Of a stretch of DNA of 64,000 nt, positions 10,001 through 22,000 are shown piece by piece; within the stretch, counting starts at the first letter, position 1, and each line of letters opens with the position of its first letter. Origin of the DNA: Actinospineispora eucalypti (GTDB taxonomy: Bacteria; Actinomycetota; Actinomycetes; Mycobacteriales; Pseudonocardiaceae); assembly GCA_014208095.1 (NCBI GenBank), contig JACHMT010000003.1, forward strand, positions 186,001-250,000, written 5' to 3'. The notes under the pieces were generated by a model. That model saw only the letters and a list, made by a program, of their open reading frames with translations. It was not told the DNA's origin and searched no databases. Position numbers and translations under genes: made by a program.

Positions 10001-13000
10001 CGCGGGTGAGGACGCCGGGCAGCAGACCCAGCAGGCGCTGGGCACCCTGTTCGAGCAGCTGCTCTCCGGCGGCGGCCAGAACAACGGCGGCGCCCAGCAG
10101 AACAGCGCCCAGCAGAACAGCGCCCAGCAGAGCACCGGTCAGCGGGGTGGCGGGCAGGATCTGGCCGGAGCGATCTCGGATCGGACCGACCAGTTCGTGT
10201 CGGATCTGATGGAGCGCATCGGCGGCGGTAACCGGGGTGGGTCGGAGCACGGTGGTGGTCCGTTCTCCGATGACCCGGACTACTGGGAGGGCTTGTACTA
10301 CGACGCGTTCATGGCGGAGGCCAAGGCCGCCGGCCAGCAACAGCAGGCCGCCCAGCAACAGCAGCAGGGTCAAACCGAACAGCAGGGCCAGACCGGGCAG
10401 CAGAACCAGGCCCAGCAGCAGGCCCCGAGCGCGGACGAGGCGTTGGGCAACTTCGTGAACACCGCCTCGGGCCTGGTCGGGCAGGTCTCCGGGGAGGACG
10501 CCGCGCAACAGACGCAGGAGGCCCTGGGCGGGGTGTTCGGCCAGTTGCTTTCGGGTGGTGCCGGTGAAGGGGGCGGCACCACCCAGAACCCAGCCCAGGG
10601 CGGCGTGCGTCAGGCCGGCATGAGCAGCGACCGCGGCCAGCTGGCTGGGCGGATCGGTGAGCGGACCGAACAGTTCGTTTCCGACCTGCTGCAGGACCTC
10701 GGGGTGTCCCGCCCGAGCACCGGCCGGGCGGCGGCGGTGAACCAGAGCGCCGGCCGCCAGACGCAGCAGCGGCAGGACAGCGACTTTGACCTGGACGAGG
10801 TGCTGGGCCGGTTCGGTGATGCCGCGACCGAGGTGGTGTCCCAGGTGGCCGGGGACAAGGCCGGCCGCCGGGTCGGCGAGGCGTTCGACGAGCTGCGGGA
10901 CCAGATCGGCGACGCCTTCTCCCCGCGTGACTCGCGTGGGAGTGTGCAGCGGCCGGTCCAGGCCAACCGCAACACCACCGGCCGCGAGGGCGGGTCGATC
11001 GGTGACACCGTCGATGACTTCCTCACCGACCTGTTCGACCAGATCGGCCTCGGTGGCAAGGGCAACGGTCACGGCCAGGCCGCCGCCGGCCAGCACCAGG
11101 GGCAGAGTTCGCAGCGGCCCCAGCAGCAGGGTGATCTGGGTCAGCGGATCGGTGAGCTGACCAATGGCTTCGTCTCGGACCTGCTCGACACCCTCGGTGT
11201 CTCTGGGGGCGGCAACTCCAACGGTGGCGGCGGCAACAACGGTGCCCGCTCGAGCCAGAGCCAGGGGCAGGGCACGCGGCCCGCGGGGCTGGACGACTTC
11301 GAGCAGATCCTCGGTGGGGTCACCGACGTCGTTTCTGGTCTGGTCGGCCAGGTGGCTGGGCAGCAGGCGGGTTCGCAGGCCCGGGAGATGCTGACCAACG
11401 CCGCGCAGGATGTGCTCACCGCACTCGCGGCCGGGAATCGCTACGGCCAGGGCAATGGCGCCGGGCAGCAAGGCGGTGGCCAGCAGGCCACCCAGGGTGG
11501 CCAGGGCGGTAGTGGTAGTAAGGACAACGGCTGGGCGCTCAACAACGACGGCCAGTTCGCCGGCACCCAGTGCGACAGCGACGTCGAGTGTGCCCTGGCC
11601 GACGGAAACCTGAAGACCCGCCAGCCGCAGTCACTGTCCAACCGTGGCCCCCCGCGGCTGTTGGATGACCCGAACAGCAACACCACCGGCGCCGCGCAGT
11701 CGGTGAACTGGTGGGACCCGAACTATTCGACGCAGTCCACCCAGCAGGCCCTGGATGACCGGCTCGCGGTGCTCAGTGGCCAGAAGAAGCTGGACGCGGC
11801 GAAGTCGCAGCTGGACGCAAAGAAGATCACCCAGGCCGAGTACGACAAGCAGGTCTCCGCCCAGAAGGCGTTGCAGACCAAGGCGAATGAGTCCGCCGGC
11901 CAGCTCGACCCCTACGACAGCGAGTTGCTCAACAACGTGGTCACCGGTCAGCAGCAGCTGGGCGCGGCGAAGACCAAGCTGGACGAGTCGAAGAAGCAGC
12001 TGGACGCGGGGAAGATCACCAAGGCCGCTTATGACAAGCAGGCCGCCGCCTACAACACCCAGCAGGACCAGGTTTACGCACAGACCGCCGAGCTACGCGG
12101 CGCCGCCGGGTATGACACGGTCAGCCAGGCCAACCTGGGCAAGGGCGGTGCCGGCGCGGCGTGCTCCAACGACGGGGCGTTCGCCCAATGCTCCACCGCC
12201 GCGATCGACCCGAAGACCGGCAAGCTGAAGCAGGATCAGAGCTACTGCCTGATCGGTGTCTCCGGGTGTTCGGCCGAGGCGAAGAGCGGGGACCGGGTGG
12301 CGAATGCGTTCTGTGATCCGGAGAAGGGTTGCGGCACCACCACCAAGGCCGGTAAGACCACCGCGGAAACCACCTGCGGTAAGGGCGAGTGCAACCTGTC
12401 GGCCACCGCCGATTCCCAGGGTTCGGACACGTTCTGTCAGGCGCGTAACGGGTGTACAGAAAACGGGAAACTGCCCACCGCCCCCAACGCCAAGGATGTC
12501 GCGGCCGGGAAGAAGGACGGCACCTCGGAGTCCCAGGGTGCGTGCACGAAGGACTGCGCGCTGGCCGGGTTCGCCAACGCCTCCCAGGCCGGGTCGGACT
12601 GCAACACCCGCAACGGCACCTGTGACAACACCTCCACCGGCCGCCGCACCACCGAGACCGAACCGGCCCCGGCCAACGAGACCCCGGCTCAGGCCGCCGC
12701 CCGCGCGAAGGAGAACGGCGAGGCGACCAGCAAGGCGCACTGCCAGGCCAGCGCGGTCGGCTGTGACACCACCAGCACGGTCACCGCCGGCACCGACCCG
12801 ACCACCGGGCAGCGCGGCTGGCTGGCCGAGTTCCTGTTCGGCCCCAGTGACGACGAAGGCACCCCCGGCAAGCCGGCCGCCGAGGCCGCCGTGCGGTGCG
12901 CGCAGGGAGCCAAGGACTGCAAGGGCAACGCCACCAGCACCGCGAACGGCAAGACGGAGAACACCGAGACCACTCCCGAAATCCCGGCGGTGGCCGCGGA

Positions 13001-16000
13001 CCCGGCTACGGGGCAAGCCGCGGTCCGGGCCACCCCGGCCAAGAAGAACACCGACAACCGGGTGCACACCGGCACCGCCGGCTGCGAGGTCTCGGGCGGT
13101 TCCTGCACCACCTCCTCCGGCCTGGGTGAGGACGAGGGCGACGGCACCCTCGCCCACAGCTCGGTGTACTGCGAGGACACCAAGGGCTGCGGCGGCAAGG
13201 CGAACACCGCCACCACCGCCCAGATCACCGCCGGGATCGATGGCAAGACCGCGACCCGCAAGACCGACGCCCACCACGACTGCACCGTGGGCGGCGCCAC
13301 CGGTGACTGCGCCAACGACTCCAGCAGCACCGTCGCCAACACCAACGCCGGCACCAATTTCGACACTGAGCTCGCCGCCACCGAGACCCCGACCGTTGGG
13401 GCGGACGGCAAGCCGGTCAAGGCGAAGAAGGTCGACCCGATCGCCGAGCTGGGCAAGGGCCTGACCGCGACCAGCAAGACCACCGCGGTGCTGTTCTGCG
13501 GCTCGACCGACTGCAAGGCCTCCGACAACGGCGCCACCTCCGGCGAGGCCTCCGGAGACGTGAAGGGCCTACGCGACTCCGACGGGGTGACCAAGTGCGA
13601 GGTGCACGGCACCAACGGCACCTGCGGGTCGGCCACCGAAACCACCGTGGCCTACCGCGAGGAGCAGGTCCGGGCGGACGGCAAGAAGATCCCCGCCGGG
13701 GTCGTCAGCGTCTCCCACGCCGACGCCCAGGTCCGCTGCCAGGACGCCAAGACCTGTGGCGGCAACTCCTACACCGAAACCTCCGCACTGGACACCAGCG
13801 TCTCCGAGCACCGCCGCGGTTCCTCGGACGCCGCGGAGTGCACCGTGCGCAACGGTGACTGCCTGGGCCAGACCAGCTCCGACGCTTCCAGCGCGCCGGA
13901 GTTCCTCAAGTACGACCCCAAGACCGGCAAGCCGCTGCCCGGCCAGCCCACCTCGGGTCCGACCTCCACCAGCCGCGCCTCGGCGTCCCTTGACTGCCAG
14001 AGCAAGGACTGTGAGGGCACCGCGAAGACCACCGCGGCCGCCTGGGACGGCGCCGTCGACGGCGGCAAGCCCCGCACCAGCGAAGGCACCGTCGGCTGTG
14101 AGAAGGGCGCGACCTCCTGCCAGGTGCAGACCCTGTCCAACGCCACCACCGGCCCCGGCGCCGCCCTCACCTACGCCGGCGAGGACGCCGAGGTGAACGC
14201 CAAGCGCCTGGGCGAAGGCCCCTCGGCCGCGTCCACCATCGGCGGCAAGATGGAGTGCGACACCACCTGCGGCGGCAAGATCACCGGGACCGTGCTGGCC
14301 ACCAACCCCGGCGTCTCCGACGACCCGCGCGGGAACAAGGCCGACGGCTCCTGCGCCGGCGCCACCGGCGGCCAGTGCACCGCGGTCATCAACGGCGGCT
14401 CCTCCACCGGCCCCGACGCCAACGTGATCCGCCCCATGGTCCAGGACCAGCCCACCGACAACGCCACCACCAGCAACACCCAGGTCGGCGACAACGGTGA
14501 CAGCAGCCAGCCCCAGGACGGCGCCGCCAACAGCAAGAACGGCAAGGCGGGTAAGAACGGCAAGACCGGCGAGACCGCGCGGCAGGACGACGGCCAGGAC
14601 CCGAACCAGCCCGGCCAGAACCCCAACCAGCCGGCCACCGCCCCCGGTTCCTCCGCCAACACCGGCGGCGCCGGCGTCCCGGGTGCCTCCTCCTGGACCA
14701 CCGCGTGGGCCACGCTGAACTGCGACGGCGCCACCAAGTGCAAGGGCACCCCGCACAGCTCCGCCACCGGCATCACCGGCACCAGCCACAACAACGGCGG
14801 TGAAGGCTCGCGCGGCCCACCGGAAGCCACCGGCGAAACCACCAGCACCTGCGACACCACCGGTGCCGCATGCCAGGCCACCTCCACGTCGACCGCCGGT
14901 TCCGGCCAGGTCGTCGCGGACGTGTTCACCGCTCAAAACAAGACCGCCGCCGCCGAGGCGACGAAGAAGGCCGAGCAGGACGCCGAGCAGGCCAAGCAGG
15001 CCGCTGCCGCCCCGGGCGCGACCGACAAGGCAAAAAAGCACGCAGAGCAAGCGAGCAAGACCGCCGAGCAGGCGAAGAAGGACGCCGAGTCCGCCACCAA
15101 GGTGGCCGACACGCTGCTCACCGAGAAGGATCTTCCGGCGGCGTGGTCGCAGTCCTCCTCCATCGCCCAGTGCGCAGGCGGCGACAAGACGGGCTGCAAG
15201 GCCACCACCACCGGCAAGGTGACCGGCGCCCCCGGCAACTCGCACACCGAGGCCACCTGCACCGGCGGGAAGAACGGCTGCGCGGCCACCAGCGACGCCA
15301 CCGTGATGCTGTTCCGCGACTCCGGCCAGGTCGACCCGGGCAAGGACAAGAAGGACCCCAAGGACGACAAGCCGCTCCCCGGCTACGCCACCACCGGTGA
15401 CACCGGCTCGAACCTGATCTGCCCCGAAGGCTGCACCGGCAAGGTCACCGGCAACGCCCAGATGGAGCTGGAGCAGCAGGGCCGCAACGCCAAGAGCACC
15501 GGCGAGGGCAGCGCCGCCTGCGACGGCACCAAGTCCTGCCAGGCCGGCATCCGCATCTCCACCAGCGCCGCCGCGACCGACGCAGGGGTCGACGAGAAGC
15601 AGCGGTTCGCCGCCACCTCCGCGCAGGTCGCGGTCACCTGCACCGACGGCTCCGAGGGCGGTTGCCCGGTCAAGGCGGTCAGCGACTCGAACGGCAGCGG
15701 TGCCAAGAAGGTCAACGCCAAGTCCGACGCCAAGTGCGACGCCGCTTCCGGCTGTGTGGTCGGCACCAGCGCCACCGCGTCGCCGGAGATGGTGCAGGTC
15801 GCCTTCCAGTGCGGCGGCGCCGGCGGCTGCACCGGTCACAGCGAGGGCGAGGCGAAGGCCGCCAAGTCCAGCGGCAACGCCCACAGCGACTGCAAGCTCT
15901 CGCAGAGCGGCCAGTGCGCGGGCGGCAGCCTGGTCGGGGCGAGCGACGACGGCAGCGCGATGGCCGGCGCCAGCTGCCAGGGCACCAAGGGCGCCGACTG

Positions 16001-19000
16001 CGGCTACCACTTCGAGGCCAAGGCGTCCGACCGGGCCAGCGCCGGGCCGAACTGGGCGAAGGCGGACGCGCACGGTTCCGAGGACGGCAAGATGGGCGGC
16101 GGCACCGTGCAGGTGTTCGCCAAGGCCACCGCCGGGCCCGGCCAGGCGCAGGCCAGCGCCACCTGCACCGGCGCCAAGAACTGCACCAACCCCTACTCCG
16201 CGCACGCCGAGGCGCACGACTACTACTCGGTGCAGGCCAGCAAGGCCAACCCCGACCAGCCGTCGGGCTACGGCAAGGCCGACGCGTCGGGCACCTGCCA
16301 CGGCAACAAGAAGGGCGGCGGCAGCTGCGGCGTGCAGGCCCAGGCCGACGCCCGCGCCGCCCGCGCCAAGGTGGACTGCTTCGGTGACTGCTCGGGCTTC
16401 GTGAAGGAGGCGGAGCACGCCACCGGCTTCGTCAAGACCGGCCCGTCCTACAACGAGCAGGTGGCGATGGCCCGCGCCGCCGCCGCTCGGGCCAGGCACG
16501 AGGTCAAGGACCTCGACACCTGGATGAACGGACTCAGCAAGGACGAGTCGGCCATCGGTTACAAGAAGACCAAGGACGGCTACGAGATCTACACCAAGGA
16601 GGCCGGCTCCACCGAGGTCAAGACCAGCACGTGCAAGGCCGCCGAGTGCGACCCGAAGATCACCGGCGGCGGCGGTGAGGTCAACATCCCGCAGTCGGGC
16701 AACCCGGTGACCAGCCGACCGTCCACCCCGGGCGGCAAGCCCGAGGACAACCACACCTGTGACGCCAACGTGGGCTGCGGCCTCTCCGGCGACGGACAGG
16801 GCAACGGTGGCTGGGTCGTCGAGGGCGAAGGCAATGTGCACGACGGCATCACCGACACCAACCTGCACCTCAAGAACAACAAGCCGGTCGGCGGCGGCCC
16901 GGACAACATCAACAACGGCAGCTTCGGCAACACCCGGGGCGCCCCGTTCACCTTCACCTGCAACGGCGGCTGCAAGGGCTCGATCAGCAACACCGACATC
17001 GGCAAGGGCAAGTTCACCGACGAGATCGACCTGGACGGCACGCCGAACCTGCTGATCGGCCGCGACGGCCTGGGCAACCTGGGGAACTACGCCCACGAGG
17101 GCGGCGGAACCATCAAGCTGATGAAGCGGGACGGTTCCGGCGAGATGATGGAGACGATCGTCTCCGGCAACGACATGTACCCGATGCGGGAGCAGACCGA
17201 CGGCCTCACCCCCGAAGAGTGGGCCGACATCACCAACAAGTACGGCTACACCCCGTGGGACCTGGACACCATCTCCTCGGTGCTGGAGAAGGGTGACTCG
17301 CTGATCGGCTACCGGGCCAACGGAGACGGCACCTACACCGTCTACTCGAAGGACGCCGGCCAGGAAGGCGTCGACCGCCGCAACTGCTCCACGACGGATA
17401 CCAAGTGCGCCTCCGGCGGGAATGGCCACGTCACCTTCGGCAACGGCGACCCGACCGCTTCGCAGAACCCGGGCGGGGGCCGGAAGGACAACACCTGCAC
17501 CTCCGCCAAGTCCTGCGGCCTGGCCGCCACCGGCAACGGCGCCGGCATGTGGTGGCTGGAGGGCAACGGCAGCGTGCACGACGGCACCTCTGGCTCCACG
17601 GTCAACTACACCGACAGCGGCGCGAACACCAAGCAGGGCGGCACCTTCGCCAACACCAAGGACGTACCGTTCAGCGCCACCTGCAAGGACGGCTGCACCG
17701 GCGACGTCGGCTTCGGCGACCGGATGGACCACATCGAGCTCAAAGACTCGACCAACGTGATGATCAACGCGCGGACCGCTGACGGCGGGCGCGGACAGAT
17801 CATGTGGGCCGGCAAGGGCCACTACGTCAGCGCCGAGGGCGACAAGGTGTGGGCCGACCTGACCGAGACCGCCTACGACCCGAACAACGAGTTGCCGGAC
17901 AGCGGCCGCCAGGACGCGGCCGACGACACCACCTTGATCGTCACCCGGAACAAGGCGGGCGACTCCGGCTACTACGCGCTGCCCACCGGCCAGACCGGCC
18001 GCATCGAGCTCAAAGAGGGCTACGTACTGGACAACCGCAGCGACGACCGGCCGGACGCGGACAATCCGGATGCCTACAACTTCAGCCACTACACGGACGT
18101 GCTGCGCGCCTCCACCCCGAACGCGGACGGCAAGGGCGGCGTGCTGGAGTGCGGCGGCCACTGCACGATCACCGGGCCGGGTCTTCCCGAGCAGAACACC
18201 ACCTGTGAGCGGTGCATCTGGGCGGAGTACCTGGCCAGCGGTACCGGCCCGCACCCCGCCGGCTACCGCGAGGTCACCAACATGGCGGGCGGGCCGGTCA
18301 CCTGGCAGAACCCCACCGGGGACAAGGTGATCTGTGACGGCTGCAGCTTCACCCAGTACAACCGGGACAAGAACGGCAACGGCGGTGGCGTGGTCTGCTC
18401 CGGCATGGCCGCCGGCGGCGACGGCACGGCCTGCAAGTCGGTCTCCCGCGAGGGCACCGAGGTTTCCGACAACCAGGGCCTGCGGCACGCCTACCGCAAC
18501 GCGGACGGCAGCGAGGGCTGGTCCTGCGCGGAGAACAAGGACTCCTGCGGCAACCGCCCAGACCTGAGGTTCGACTGGAAGGGCGACCCGGACGAGAAGT
18601 GGGCGCTGGTTCTGGACCCGAACTACAAGCGCGACCCTACCGGCGCGCAGATGGACAAGGACCTGGCCAAGGCGCTCGGCGTGGATCCGAACGACCCGCT
18701 GCCGCCGCTGACCGCGGATGCGCTGGCCCAGTTGGAGGCCCAGGACGCCAAGAACGGCACCAACTACGCCGAGCAGTACAAGTCCATGCTGCCCATGCTT
18801 TCGCAGGGCGAGCAGGCCGACATGGGCTTCACCTACCTGCAGTCGCAGGTCACCGACAAGCGCCTGCGGGAGAAGTACGGCACGCTCTACGACGAGCGGA
18901 TCAAGCCGGTGCTGGACGCCTACGAAGCGGCCAACGCCGACCACAACCTGACCGCCGCGGAGCGCGCCGACCTGCAGAAGAAGTTCGAAGGGCTGGGCGA

Positions 19001-22000
19001 CCTCGACCAGGGCATGGTCTACGAGTGGTCCGCCGCCCGGGGCGTGCTGGACGGCATCGACGACGCCACCTGGGTCCGGCCGGACATCAAGGAGGTCGAG
19101 GCCAAGCTCGGCGCGAACCCGGAGATGGTCGAGCGGCTGGCCGGCCCGGAGCCGGTCAACCCCGCCCAGCCCGGCTACGGCAAGACCGCGATGGAGCGCG
19201 CGCTGGAGAACGTGCGCACCGACCTGGGCGTCACCGACGGGGGCAAGCCCGACCCGAACGCGGTGTACAGCATGAACCAGAACGCCCTGCTGGCGTTCAA
19301 GCCCCGGCAGATCGAGCTGGACCGGACCACGGCCGGCTACATGCGCGAGGTCACCGACTACAACAAGCAGGCCAAGGCGTTCGAGAAGAACGGCGGCTCG
19401 GAAGAGGACCGGCAGCGGCTGATCGACTGGAAGGACCGCCTGGACAAGCAGGACGCGGACATCAAGGCCGAGCGGAACCTCCTCACCGAGGCGACCAAGA
19501 ACCTCAAGGGTCCGGAGGACGAGGCCAAGCAGGAGCGGCTGCGGGCCATGGACGAGGCGGTCGGCGCGGCCACCGGCGACAAGCCGTGGTCCGACCAGAT
19601 CACCAAGGCCAGGGCGCAGCTGGAACGGGTCCAGGAGATCCAGGGCAGCCTGGACGAGAAGGACAAGCAGCAGAAGGACTGGAAGGACCGGCTGTCCCCG
19701 TTCAGCACCATGGCGGCGCTGAACTACACCGGCATCACCCGCAACCTGGACCTGCGCGCGGACAACAACCCACTGGGCCGGCTGTCCCTGCCGTCCACCG
19801 GCAAGTCGGACTTCTACTACGCCATGAAGGCCGGCAAGAACCTGCCGGAGTTCGACAACTACTCCGGCGACCTGAAGGAGTATTTCAAGAGCCTGTCCCG
19901 GGACGAGCTGGCCAACCTGGCCTCCCAGATGTCGGTGAGCGGCTTCGACGGGATGATCCGGGACCGGAACGTGGAGAAGGGCGAGGACCCGAAGGACTTC
20001 GAGGACCGCGAGGACGGCGACAAGGTCTTCAAGGCCATGAAGGACCTCGGCGGCGACGGCTACACCTACGACGCGGAGCGGATGCTCTACCGGAAGGGCG
20101 GCCAGGACGAGTGGCAGCCGATGCTGGTGTACCGCGTCAAGGACTCCGACGGCAACGTCGTCGGCTACGTGGACGCCACCGGGGCGCACTTCGACGACCT
20201 GCAGGACTTCCGGGACAACAACACGCTGCCGGACGACTCGGACATCATCACCCGCGAGGACTGGGGTAAGGAAAACAGTCCGCTGAGCATGACCTCCGCC
20301 CACCACACCACCACGTTCGAAAAGGTGATGGACTACGTGGTCGCGCCGGGCGCGATCATCCTCGGTGGCCTGGCCATCGTGGTCAGCCCGCTAACCGGTC
20401 CGGCGGCGCCGGTCGTGGCCGGGGTCGGCTGGGGTGGTGTCGCCTTCGGCACCGGCTACTTCGTCGGCAAGGCCGTCGGCAACATCATCGTGCGGGCGCA
20501 GCACGGCCAGTCGAACGGCTTCGACAATCCCGCGGCCGTGGCCGACTACGTCACCCTGGGTGCATCTGCCCTAATAGGTGTAGGTTCGGTGGTGCGGCCC
20601 ATTGCGACAACGGCAGTCGGGGCCATTGCGCGAGGTAGCGGTATGGCCGCGTTCGGCCTGATGTACGGGCACTCCGCCTACACCACCTGGGCCAACTGGG
20701 ACAAGATGACCCCGGGCCAGCAGAACGAGGCCATGTGGGGCCTGACCACCGGTGGCCTGATGCTGCTGACGCCGCTGGCCGCGCGCGGCATCCGGGGCGC
20801 CTTCTACCAGGAGGGCATGGTCCCGGGCCGGGTGTGGGCCGGCAATGACCCGGCGCTGGGCAACACCAGGGGCCGTTCGGCGGTCGACCTGGTGAGCGAG
20901 GCGCTGGCCGGCGGCGAGCGGACCGCCACCATCGAGCAGCTGATGCAGCGCACCGGGCTGACCGAGGCGCAGGTCCGTGAGGCGATCGCCACCGCGCCGC
21001 TGAACGGCCGGGGCGAGGCGCCGTTCCGGATCATCCGCGACTACGAGGGCAACCCGACTGTGGAGTCCGGTGCCTTCCGGGCGCTGCGCGTCCCGACCGA
21101 CACGGAGAACCGGCCGGCCTACGACGTGCTGACCGACTCCATGCCTCGGCGTAGCTCGGCCACCATGGACCAGGTCAGGGCGGCGACCGGGCTGAGCGAG
21201 CGGCAGATCCGCGAGGCCGTGGAGAACGCGCCGGTGAACTCCCGGAACAACGCCGAGTTCCGGATCGTCACCGACCGCAACGGCAACACCTTCGTGGAGC
21301 GGGGCAACTTCAGGAGCGGCGGCGACTTCAGCCTCGGCAACCAGGTGCGCTCGATCGTCGACGAGCTGGGCGGACAGAACGCCACCGGCGGCCGGATCAT
21401 GACCATGGCGGACGTCATGAGCGCCCTGAACCAGCGGGGCATCAACGCCAGCGAGACCGCGGTCATCGAGGCCATCAACGGCATCAACGGCATCAACTAC
21501 ATGGGCATCCCGGGCCGCGCCGGCATCGTCCGCACCGAGGCCGGCCCGCAGCCCACCGGAATGGTCGCCAGCTACCAGGCACCGGCGCCCCGGGGCGGCA
21601 GCGAGCCTGGCGCCCCCAACCCCGGTGAGCAGAGCACACCGGCCCAGGCGCTGCAGGCGTTCAAGGAGATCAGCCTCGACGCTGTGCTCGCCCTGCACGA
21701 GAGCCTGTTCGGCAGCCGGGGTGGCTCGGGCCAGGGCGGCGGCCAGGGCGGTCAAGGCGGCCAGCAGGGCGGCGGCTCGGGTGGTGGGTCCGGCGGCGGC
21801 ACCGGTGGCCGGTCCGGCGGCGGCTCCGGCGGTGGTACCGGTGGCGGCTCCGGCGGTGGTACCGGCGGCACCTCGACCCCGAGCAACCCGCAGCCCGGCC
21901 CAGCCTCCGTGCCCGGGCAGGGCGAAAGCGGCCCCGCCTACACGGTGACCTACCGGCCCGTCTCGACCGGTGACACCGGCACGGGGACCGGCACCGGGAC

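Larger units (their letters stand above)
7755..11520 (+). repeat. Gly/Gln-rich region with short amphipathic helical repeats
   Basis: Residues about 238-1493 alternate low-complexity Gly/Asn/Gln/Ser linkers with two repeat types. Type 1 is a 17-residue amphipathic helix, consensus IGxLTNxFVSxLLxLLG, about ten copies, including a variant ending in LTDLFxKLG. Type 2 is about 40 residues with VDxxSGxVxxVAGKKA followed by an Ala/Leu helix, six copies. The divergent paralogue has the same repeats in a different copy number and order. Spacing by flexible linkers suggests assembly or membrane-association helices; this is inference. Confidence 0.75.

Noticed and set aside
7755-11520. CRISPR-like array
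   Set aside because: Repeats are protein-coding, of variable spacing and imperfect at DNA level, in frame with the giant gene.
13569-20306. Open frame of 2,245 codons on the minus strand
   Set aside because: It is antisense to the Cys-rich coding region; its Val/Gly/Ala/Leu monotony is what the complement of GC3-rich codons yields. No domain and no ribosome binding site.
20290-21540. Classical polymorphic toxin with C-terminal toxin domain
   Set aside because: Pre-toxin-like hydrophobic segments are present but lie in the first third of the protein; no recognisable toxin follows directly and no immunity gene is adjacent.
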